A stretch of DNA of 64,000 nt, taken from positions 56,572,773-56,636,772 of the forward strand of contig OW804095.1 of NCBI GenBank assembly GCA_942159475.1. The letters are read 5' to 3'. The translations under genes and the position numbers were made by a program. The stretch is from Sthenelais limicola. Its lineage: Eukaryota; Annelida; Polychaeta; Phyllodocida; Sigalionidae. The notes under the pieces are model-generated. The model was not told the DNA's origin and ran no database searches. It worked only from the letters and a program-made list of their open reading frames with translations. How positions within the stretch are numbered: the first letter of the stretch is position 1; every line of letters starts with the position of its first letter. Of the stretch, positions 49,601 to 61,600 are shown piece by piece.

Positions 49601-52600
49601 GAAGTAAAAGTTTGACATAAGAAACCTCTAAAGCTGGTCCATATAAATCATGTGGACAGGTCCATTTTACATATAGAAGACTGTTTTTCGGCCTTTCTGG
49701 CAAAGTGCCGTTATAATTCCATTAAGACCGCAAATTGTTATTAGAATCCCATAAGAACGCCTCGTCCTAAGCCAGCAAACCGATTAGCGAAGAAGGCGTC
49801 CAATCACAGACCTACCATTCTTATCTGATCTGATGGTTTGGGCCTGACCTGTACAGAAGTCTTGACGACACCGTAGCCCATGTATCTATAGGTGTTCCAA
49901 CAAATTGAAAACCTGTTTCCTAATAGCAGATAAAATAACAGCTATGTTATTTTTGTCGTCACTGATTGATATTGAAATTTGATTTTTTGTTTTGTTAGGT
50001 GTGCTGTAGAATATCAAGGGTAAGCACAACCTAATAATGTAACTGAGTATACGTGTCACGGCCAGAATGAAAAATGAGACAAATGATTGAAAGGGCCTGA
50101 TCCTACTTTAGTGGCAATGTGAAATTATCCAGTCCAGCGAATAATCTAATTTGAATGCTTCTGGGTAAATTTGCATATATTATTAAAGACCCAAACACAA
50201 GTCATCTTTTATTGATGGAGTCAGACAGACTAAGGATAGGGTTATGATCTGCGGGGCGCTGGGTTTCTGGTGATATATCACAAAAGGCAACAAACTGTAC
50301 CTCCATGAGACGTACGTGACCTGATAAATCTTTGTGATGATCGTCGTACAAAAAAATGGTAAAGAGGATCGTTGCTTTAAATAAATGACCACCGACTTAG
50401 AAAAATCCTTTCTGACTTGGTAATTTTGTAACAATTTGTTCTTCGTCTGTAATACAAGAAAAATATGTGACCCCTTCCCCCTCAAGAATTTGCCTCAAAG
50501 CCAAGTAAAGCTGGTCTGTGTGCAGGTGAGGAGGGAGTAATGACAGGGTAGATGCTGATTTACAACACACAGGATAAGGATCGCTTTCTAAGTTCTGTAT
50601 GTGAACCTCCCTCGCGCTCAGCGTGATGTGACAATAGTAACATATCACAGTCAACCAGACTGGTAATCAGCCACCAACTCATGAACGCTTATCACACTGG
50701 AGATTACACGTTATCACTCATATATTTCTATGGGGCCTTTACTGCCGCCTCCGAGATACTACAGCTCAGGTTTCACATTAATTTCATTTGGGTCCTACTG
50801 TATTGAAAAACCTGGATGTGAATTCTTTCTTGTGCTGGTCAGTTGACTGACTTAAAGTTTGACTTGGATGTCTTTCTTACAGTAATTATACGTACTATGA
50901 CAGACTGGTAGTCTATAGATAAGAGCATTATATGCTTAGGGGTCCCATGCACCATGTCAAATATATTCGCCCAAAATGTCTATGAAAGGACTGCTAAATA
51001 TAACGGTTTTATCTTTTTTTAGAATGACACCAATCATGGGTGTATATTTTAACAAGTTCAACAACGACCAGTCATCATATATGCATCGATGTTGAAATTC
51101 TTCTACAATTATGGTTGATTTTCAATGTTGGAGTACTTTACCGATTAGGATATATAAATCTATTCTCTAAGTCTTGAGATTCAAAGGAAAGAACAACATC
51201 GCCGCATCCACCCATACACCCACACATACCCCAATTTTTTCCACTCCGGAAGCTGATGGCTGTTTCATGTAGAAACTGACCTAAGTAAAGAAATCAAAGA
51301 CATGCACATTGAAACCCTTCCTAAGGACTTAACTCAATTTCTCCGGATGTAAATACTCTGGCTTATCATTTAATTCGAGCATGGAATGGTTTTTATCCAA
51401 AGGCTGAGGAGCACCTCAGCCCCTTCCACCCGAGCGACTAAGGGACTGTTCAGTGGTAACCACTGCGGAGATGTGTGTACTAACTATCACTATTATTCAT
51501 CTTCTTAAAATTCTCTGGTATTCTCTGGCGAAAGAAATACAAGCCTGGACCTAAGTTTAAGATAAGATCATTACTGGTCATACTGAGAACAGCATCTTAA
51601 TGATGTAATGGGTTATGAAAATAAAATTAATTCAAATCAACCCAAAAAGAGACTATCAAACCGTCTACATTCATATGAGTGGTGTATAAAGATAAAGTAT
51701 TTTTTTTATATTTCTGAAGCTTAATACACAAGGTAGATATAGGTAAAGTGAAAAATGAGCAGCTAACTAAACATGTCATGAGTTTACGTCATACAGTTTA
51801 TAAATACATTCTAAGAATTTAGTATTGATGAATAGGTCTATAACTCCCTGGCAGCCCTATATAAATTGTGGCATATTTTCCATAAAATACTATGCAACAT
51901 TAAAATAATAGTCATAATAACTCAATATAGTCCAGACCGGCACTGATGAATCTATTAAATGTTTTCCGGTCTTATATTTGATGTAAGAAATACACCAATC
52001 GGCGATATAAAAGTGTGGTCAAGTGTGTGTTTGTGGGTGTCGTGGAAAATGTTGCACAACCTTGGAATCAAGAGATTTTGCACAAGACTTTAAAGGTGGT
52101 GGGGGTGAGGGTCCTAACATTTTGCTCAATCCCTCTATCGCCTCCCCCCTATCAGTGGTTAACTATGAACAGTCCCTAACCCCTTTCTATTAGTCGGCGT
52201 CTTTTGTGAGGTCGGACCTGTAAATTCGAAAGATTTCAGGTTAAATGTTTCATGTTGTTCTTTAATACGTTGATTATCTGAGGCGGCACCAACGCAGGCT
52301 AAAGTGGGAAGTCCGGTGGGAAGTGCCAGCTTCTGTCTTCATGAAGTCTTGGAGTGTGAGACACGTGTTGAGCAGTTAGTTAACCTCTTCGGGTTGAAAA
52401 AGTTGAACAGGGGAAAGGGTCTTTCTGGAGTCAGAGAAATTAACTTGATATGGCGAAAAGTCTTGGTTGGCTCCCTGGAACAGTTCTTTGTGTAGTACGG
52501 CCCCAACTGGTGATATTTGGTCCATTTCAAGTGTCGTGTCGGCATGACAGCAGCGATATTTAAAACCGGTGTGATCGAGGTTAGCGTTCAGAGGTAATTT

Positions 52601-55600
52601 AGGAATAGCCTACGTCGAGTAAGCCCAGAAGGAAAGAGGCCAAGGCGTGGCAGGCATCCGATGGTGATATACGCCATTCCCATGGCCATATCATGGAATA
52701 AAGGCTTTTTTAGAAGAACAAACTTCATGCACATCTGCTGCTCCTCGGAATGCATAATCTGTAATAAATTACCACGCCTGCCTACATTAGCTTACATTCT
52801 GAGGGTGCGTTCCAGCCACCACTGCCTAATATTCGGCAAATAGTTTATCTCAATAAATCAGTGCTAGGAGCTTTGCCATCCCAACTGGAGAGAAGTGTAA
52901 ACAGCTAAGGAAATTGCTGTCACAGCTGAGTGATGAGTCCAAACGGCCTGATATCAAACGCCAAAAGCATTTACTGTCTTTTCTAGCTGTGAACGCGATG
53001 TTCATATAGCTAGAAAAGACCAGTAATTATAAGCGTCTCTCTCTTTTTTAAACTATACACACGATTCAATTCACTGTATTATGTTTCTAGGCTCAATAGG
53101 CACTGGGAGACTTGTTTGTATCCAAGAAATGTTAATCGTGTTTGATAAATCACACTTTATGTTTTGTAAGTGTTAGGATAACACACTTTTAGTGTCAAAC
53201 CTAAATGGTCCATCTGGTAATACACTGCACGACTTTTACCCATGGAAAGGTCTTCGAGTAAATATTAGAGTGAATTGCTGATAGGAACTCGGGAAATTCT
53301 TTGAATGGGTCGTGCTTTGTTTATATTATTTTTCTCTTAACGCATTTTCGTCGGAACGTAGTAGTTTCGCATGGTGTTTAAAAGCAAAGTACGGTACTTC
53401 GCCTTGCATGTCTTCCCTTAGACCATTTGGTTGCATGTGTGGTCCAATATAAACAATTAAGAGTTCTATTTTAAAATTATGAGTACTTATAAAATTTGCT
53501 ATGTGTTTATTCAAGGATGTTAATTATAATTGTCTATGTTAATTATAGATACATGCCTGCTAAAATTACTGAAGGGATTCAGCCTCGACGGTTAATAACA
53601 TGTCCTTTTATGTACCAAATTGAAATATTCCAACAGACCATTTCATGGTTTACCATCCTTATACGTACTCAGAAACAGAAACAACGAATTCAATCGGCCC
53701 TGTTCACAGTTGAATGAACTATGCCGTTTCTTTTCTTTTAGGGAAGCCGTCTCCTTACACTACCCGGGGATTGCTGTCCAAAATGTGTATCTCCTCCTTG
53801 TGAGAATGACGGAAAGCTACAACAGGTAGAAATTCAAAAACATGTTTATTAGCTCAAGTAGGACTACATTAATTAATGATTCACTCGCCTTAGATTGTAA
53901 GGTAGAAATACATAAAAGGATGGTATAATTATATATCATCCACTGAATACCTGGCCTACCGTTTTACTTGCATTGACACATCAACTGTTTCTATGCTCTA
54001 AGAAACTCACAAAAGTAACAATTCAGTGACTAACGTAATATTCATTTAATAGGTGGGATCCCTATGGAAGCCAGACCGATGCACTTGGTGCAAATGTGAA
54101 TCTCGTGGCACAGTCTGCCACCGACAAACATGTACTCCATGTCAAGTGGTAAATATTTTTCAAATAATCTTTGATTGCTTCATAATTATATTCTCCAGGA
54201 GGACCTCATTTAGGTAGTCGGTCTATAACCATGAAGACAAATTTTGAGCACAAGTTTATTTTATTTGTATGCACCTCTGCTCCAATCGATCAACTTCATG
54301 CGATCAAAAGATTTCAGTGGCTGAGGATGGTCCATTAGATCCTATTTAGAACACTAGGTAATCCTGCCAAATTGCCCTTTTGAATTTTATAATTGCGTGG
54401 CTAATTAACATATTTTATTATATGCGCATTCCATTTGAGAGGTGCGATACAGAGGGTGCGATAAAAATAATGTTATTATACTATGAAAATTCAAGTTATC
54501 TATGATATTAGTACGCACAAAAAAGGTATACACAGTGCCTCCGTGGTGGACGTTGCACGAACTTAAATTAGACGGGGCTAAGCGAGATCTTACGCATGTT
54601 GTCACATTGTCTGACGCTTATTTACCGAATCGGTGATTTTCACCTACTACTTGGTCAAATTTAATCGCATGCAATAAATATAGAATAGAATCGCCGCTTG
54701 TAATCGAAAATTGATCGAACTCGATTCACCTGCAGAAACACAATCGCAGCTTTTGTTTACAATCATCGGTAATCCCAAGTTGCTTAATTTCGTGTGCTGC
54801 AATATTTCACGGTACATATTGCAGCTATGAAATAAAGCAGCTTGGGTACATAACTGCATAATTTCATGGGTTGCTTAATTTCATGCCAGAACACATGACA
54901 TATTGCAGGCATGAAATATTGCAGGCATGGAATTAATAAGCTTCCCAATTTCATGCTTTAAAACCTATGAACTTATGACGCTAGGAAATTATGCAGAACA
55001 CTGCATGATTTCATGGCTGCATAATTGTTTAGAACACGTGTGTCGTCCACGGAAGAATCTCGTTGGATGAATATTCGAGTATGGGCGGCTCATTCCATTC
55101 TCTCTATATATTATACCCTTAAGTCATTTCTATTTATTTGTCGACCCATGAAAGATTTAAGCTATCACATCGTGAAAGGAATTTCATTTAATAAAGACTT
55201 TAAGTCCACCTCAAAGGTTGACTTATCTTGGGGAAAATCACCCTTGTCAAGTTACTGTATAAAGGAAATTCTGGCTGTCACTCGTGATTCTTAATCCTCT
55301 TATATACTACTTGTTTAGGACAAAGATGCCTTGTGGAAGGAGGACCGTTGTTGTCCATTGTGTGTTGACAAGGGAAGTAAGAAATCTTTATTATACTTGT
55401 ATTTTCGTTTCATTGAATAGACATTGCTAATCATTCATCGCTTGAACTTAATGTTCTGGAGCTTTTCACCAACTAGTTTTCTAACTAGTTAATTAAAGAT
55501 AGCTTGACACCTAAACGAAGGTATTCTTAGGATGAGTTCCTTCTCAATGGACTGACCATTGACATGCAGGGGTCTGATCGACTCTCTCCCACTGATGTTT

Positions 55601-58600
55601 GGTAAACTTTTATCTGACCAAATCTCTTTCCAACCTCCTGAAACTGGTAGCAGTTCACTCTTATTTCAACCACATTCCCGATTCAAATGAAGTGAGCTGC
55701 TGTACTAATAAAGTTTCAATGTGTTTCTTTAATATTGCTTTTTCACAACTCCTTGGCAAATAAATCATTACCCCCATATTGAAAGATTGGCCATGTTATG
55801 TCTAGAAGAACAATTTAGAACGAATTTTTCCTTTAATAATAATATAAAAAAGAGTTCCCATGAAGGTTATAACTGGTAATCATTTAATTGTAGTTCTTTT
55901 TGCACATGGGTTCAAGTTACTTTTTAAAGAGTCGCCCCGTAATCTACAGTTAGACATAATTAAAGTACTAACTGCATTAACCTTTTTCTCTTTTTTTAGA
56001 AAGCTGCTTGCATAACGGAACGCCTTATCACCACACAGAAACATGGAAGGCCAGTGCCTGTGACCGATACGCATGTCATGATGGTGACGTCATTTCTTCC
56101 AGCACAGTTTGTCCGGACCTGACCTGTTCAGAAGTAATCATATTAAATGATACTGACCATCTTTTCTCCGGGGAAATAAATTGAGAATCATAAATAATAG
56201 TGATTAAACAGAAAAGGAACATAAATAATGGAGTCATGAGTGTTTTCAAAAAGTCAGCATCGTTTTAGAACAGGAAAAACCCGAAATCATTCAAGAAATT
56301 ATTATGGAATATGCACTGGCGTTTGCTTTGCGCCTAGCATAGATATAGTTCTATGCCCTGACCATTAGTTGTTTTCCATTAAGACAGAAATACTGAAAAA
56401 GGAGAAAGGTGAATGCTGTGGAAGGTGCGTCCCTCTAAAGGTTTGCCAGTATAATGGAATGACAAGACAGGCAAGTTACATGAATTTTTCAAATACCTTC
56501 ATGTTGAAAGTTAGCATTGTATTTAACATTATTCAATTTCTGTTAGTATATCCATGTGTAGTGTTTGCTGCAGCTAGGTTTGCTTTATATGTGAATGAGA
56601 TAGTGATAATTAATGTATCATGTCTATACTGTATAATACACTTAAGCTGAGTTTTTTCCTACCACGCCTTATTATGGCTTGTGAAATCGAAGAGAGAGAA
56701 TTAAGCCCCCTTGTTATACTCCAAGAGGACCCGCCGGTATAGCTGCCTTGGCCGACTTGGTCCTATCTATGTAGAACGGCAGCAGACAAGGCCGGTCAGG
56801 GACCTGGGCGTAAAGATTAGCCATTATTTTATCCAATTTCATGTGATGAAGATATATATATTTTCTAAGCATCGTTGTATCTCCTACCAGTCAGGTGAGA
56901 CATGGAAAGCCAGCAGTTGTGATTGGTATAAATGTGTAGCTGGCCTCACTCAGGGCTTCACATTCACTTGTCCTGATTGTCCCACCGGGTTATCTCGCCA
57001 ACCTGTCCAGGGACAGTGCTGTGGTCATTGTATTCCAAGTAAGTGATAACATAATGTTCTATACTATCCTAAATCTATAACTGAGATTTCGAGATCCTTG
57101 CGGCTTTAGGCAGAGGCGTGGAATAATTACAATATCGAATTTAGAAGATGTTTGTCGGGAAGCTATAAGTAGCGAGGCATTTATCGAGCCACATCAATAC
57201 TTGTGGCAAAATATACTCAAGTGCGTCAGGAAAACAAAAGCACGAGTTGCTTATTTATCAACTGTGTTATACCTATGTCTGCGTCACTACAGTTGGTTAT
57301 AGGCAGGTGTAGATTTGAGCTAGAGCTTCCCCACGAACTTTGCTGAGCTATTTACTATATATAGCAATTTCGAAACAATTATTTATCACTGCATGGTGTA
57401 GTCAACCCAGGCAATAAACCTATTTTGTATTCTTTCTTGGAGAATTCTAATTTTAATGCCTTAAATTCTCGGGTCCGAAGAAGCTATAAGAAGAGATGCA
57501 GAAATTGGTTGATAAATTTGAGATTCTAGCAAGGAGAATTGAAGGCACAAGAACATTTATCGAAACGATTGGGAAATTACTTCCTCATAATCAGGATGGT
57601 ATCCATTAACGTTCCACGAAACATTATAATAGAGCTGTACCTCACATTTTTAGGGGCAGACCTGTTATTTGGTTAGAGCAATTTCAGAAATAATGAACCG
57701 ACTGGGAGAGTAGCCACTGTGGAACCCTCTCAGAACAGTCATTCAAACCAATGGATGGACATTGTTCCTTCATATGGTTGTTCATTTATGCTAGCATAAT
57801 TTAAGGGTGTCCTATTGAACATACTATACTGAAAAAACTTTGGTTTACAAAAGGTGTGAATGCCTCTCGTACTCTAGGCTGTAGATGGGCCGACCATATG
57901 CAGTGCCATCCGTCACGCAGAGGTGTCTTTTTTTCTAAAACCAGTGAACCTGGGGTGGGTGGGGTGTAAGCTCCACTCAGTGCCATCATTTTCAATTTTC
58001 AGAAATGAGGATTCTTTTTTTTTGTTTTTGCAAAGCTTCTTTATTCAGTTTCCTGCCTTCTTGGCTTCATACATTCTAAGACATGTAATGACGATTTGGT
58101 AACCAAAGTAATTAGCTTAGGTGATCATAATGCAAAGGGCGATTTTTGTAAGACAACTGGCAATGTGATAGGTGGTGTATCATACCTGACATTTGTTCCA
58201 GATAAAATAAGAAGACCTAGGATTTAAACAGTTCTAATGTCTCATTAATGTCTCCCTTCAACCTTCTCCATATGGCTTTTTCTTCACTGCTGACGTTATT
58301 AACTTTTTGTGCGTGTATAACCACTGTTGTTCTCATTCTTAACTCACACATTAGGTATTGGGGTGTGAATGCCCCTTTCTCAAACAATTTGACTCTGTGG
58401 ATAAACGCTTTGATTTGCAGGAATAACCAATTAATTATTTTTGTATTGAGGGTGACACGCTCTATCCCAAACATTATGTGGGTGTTATTCAACACAATTT
58501 TTCCTCTCTCAGTATTTACCAATTTCTTACCATTCCTACCTTCATTCAGGTAGCCAACATCCCTTATCCATTTGAGAATATATTCCCATAACCTATAGGT

Positions 58601-61600
58601 ATTCTTACATAGAATAAGGAAATGGACCACATCGTCCTTCTTCTTACACAATGAACACTTATCATTGGTGGCGACGCCAATGTTGGACAAATATTCTCCA
58701 CATGTGATAGTTCTGTGAATTAGTCTATATTGAAACTGTTGTAATCTTGTCTCTGGGGTTGTTATACGTGGTAGTTTAAATTTTTCTTTCCAATCAACCT
58801 TCTCGAATTGGGCGTCGCTGAGGCGTAGATCCGCCTGCCACTGATCCAGCTTCTTTTTTCTTACTTTTCGGTTAAGAATTAGCTCGCTGTATATTTGTTT
58901 GGCGTTAGCTTTTAAGATGTTAATTTTGGTACCTCTTATGTTAATGTCGATTGACCCCTGTTCAGGACCAGGATCGCTCTCTTTAATCATTTTCAGCCAT
59001 TTATCAGGAATTGCAGTTCTTAGTTGAACTCTTTGTAATGCATTAGGAAGAAAGCTAAAGTACTTTATAATGTCTCTGGTTGGCATAATAAATCCATTTT
59101 CTTGCACGATGTTAGGATTCTTAATTGGCATCACATTGTTAAGGTGTTTAACACCTCTGACGTCTGCAGGTCTTCAAGTTCTGTCTTGTCCCTGTGACAA
59201 TAACTCCGCAGAAGCGGCAAACCTTGTGAATTAATATTATATTATCTCCCTATTATTATTTCTGCACCCGACTGTTATCCACTGTTCTTATCAGACATGG
59301 TTACTAAATAATACATGTACAGTACCTGCGTAATAAATACATACGTAATGATTTGTAACAGGCAGATTGTGGAGATCATTAATTATCACACGTTTCTGAG
59401 TGCACCCCTTCACACTCCGAAGATTCACATCATAATATTTGTTTATCGTTCAGGCTGTGTGGGAGTAAGTTCCATTATTGAATCCAGTAAATTCATTTTA
59501 TGGGTTAGGATCATGTATAAAAGTAGTTTAACAATAAGGGAGAAATATTATACGTCTAGGTTATTTCATATATGTTATATTGTGCGACTCAAATACTAAT
59601 ACTACTAGTAGAATTGGAGATGTCGTGGTTATTTAAACATATATCGCAGAGTCACTGCATATGTTGTTTGCGATGGAAAAAGTTTAGAGGATTAATTGGC
59701 TGCAGGTGTATTGAATCTGCAGTCGTTCACTTCGATCTCCTGCAGAGAGCGGAGACACTATCTATATACGTTAATACCTGGCACATAATTCAGTTGGATC
59801 TTACCTTAATCTGTAACATCAAGCAGACGAGTAAAGCATTACCCTGGGTCTGTCTGCCCATGTGTGTTTAAGATTTGAACCTGAGGATCCACTACCCATG
59901 CTCAGATAAAACCACCCTAGACTTTCCTGACTCAACTGAGTGTCTGCTCTAGCTGGCTAAAAAAATATTCGCCTTCCGCGCGCAAGCCCCTTTTACACCT
60001 TGGTAACCCTGAACAGTTTCTTAGAGTCGGCTCTTGTTTCATTGCCAACGATGGAGACATCTTTAAATCTATGTCCATTCTCAAACATACCCTAATACTA
60101 GTATTCCAAAGCTTCTATAAATGTAGAATTGTACATTCCTCGCATGTCTTTATATAAAGTGAACAATGCAGCAATAGGTTCCATCCGATTATATGTATCG
60201 GGTAGATATTTCAATTCCAGGTCAGAAGTGGGTGGCTCAAATCCTATACATATATTATTTGGCCATCGCTAATTCGCAAATAAAGTTCAAATTACTTCTA
60301 CATATATCATCCCATTCAATGTGAGATAATCTCCCCGCATGCTCTAGGCCTAGCTCAGATATGTCTCGTATGCCTTGGATTCAACAATTATTGTTGTAAC
60401 GCTTTATAATTCGGGGTTCAATGTTCATATCTAATAGAAATTGTTGTTCTTTAAATAAAGATTTTGCTTCAAAAATATAAATTATCAGCCAGCTCTAAAT
60501 AATTATAACGAGATTCCAATATAGAGTCCAAGAGTCGTATTATCTTATCTTATTTTTGTATTTACTTTACAGACAAGAAACAATTTTAAGAAATTGCTTA
60601 AGGCGTATGCGGACTATATAAATGATGAATCCTCTTATACCTTTTTTCACACGGGTATCAATATTTATTTCTGATTCTAATTCTAGTTGTTAGTTTTAAT
60701 TGTTTTTCGCCAGCCATCAACAAATGAATGATAAGAGAGTCGTGACTTGCGACGTTAGGCTTGATATCCTCAGATGTCCGTTTTGTCCGATCTAAATATA
60801 ATTATTATGTAATTAGGTCTTTTATCTTTCGTCCGATTAAGTATACATAACATCATTCAATGCCACTTAGTATTACTCCATACCATACATTAATTGCTAC
60901 GCAACGCACAGAAACAATTAATCAACTATGGGCAGATGTATAAAAAATGAATAGGTGTTTTTCTGATTTACCTCTCCTGCCTAAAAAAACCTAACCCGCC
61001 TAAATTTGTTTTGACCTTTTTCTGACATTGCATAATTGTTTTGGAGTGATTTTGTTTTTACAAAAAAAGCTTATTAAAGCAGGAACACAAGTCTTCCGTG
61101 CCAGAAAACCCTTAAAAGTACATTTTGTATAAACAACTACTGTTACGAAATCAATATTTTCTTCAGTTCCTGGAAGGACCTAACCTAGTTTTCAACTGTA
61201 TAAATCGGAAACACTCATATTATTTTGTTGGCCTATGCTGAGTGTAATCCTCGCGGGCTTACCACATGATTTGCAATATTATCACAATAGAATTAATATA
61301 GAGAACCAATAATACCATGTACATAACTGTGTTTCTATGTTTCTTTTTCCCAAGGTCTTTGCTCTACTACATGCTTGACTTGCTCGCCTTCCGAACCGTC
61401 CTATTGTACTTCATGTTCTGACCCGAGGCTTCACCTGCAGGAAGGACGGTGTACGACTCAATGCACATCAGATTTTTATTTACATCGGAACACCTGCCTG
61501 GGTGAGGTGAACTGACGAAATGGCTATATGCCTAGGGTTAGATCGTGTAACGAGTCTGTAGCGAGTCTCGCCACACAATCTATGTGTAATGTATGCTATC

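Larger units (their letters stand above)
41763..53741 (+). other. FRAS1: FRAS1-like intron 6 (12 kb)
   Basis: Holds family A and B MITE copies, the 124-bp hairpin, the LTR-like piece, the L1-type fragment and the possible 750-bp TIR element. VWC3 joins directly across it, so no exon seems missing. Confidence 0.7.

Noticed and set aside
56711..57046. 111-codon frame as a separate gene
   Set aside because: Its C-terminal half is FRAS1-like exon 12 (from 56891); the upstream part is intron.
58248..58553. 101-codon plus-strand frame
   Set aside because: Antisense shadow of the zf-RVT LINE fragment.
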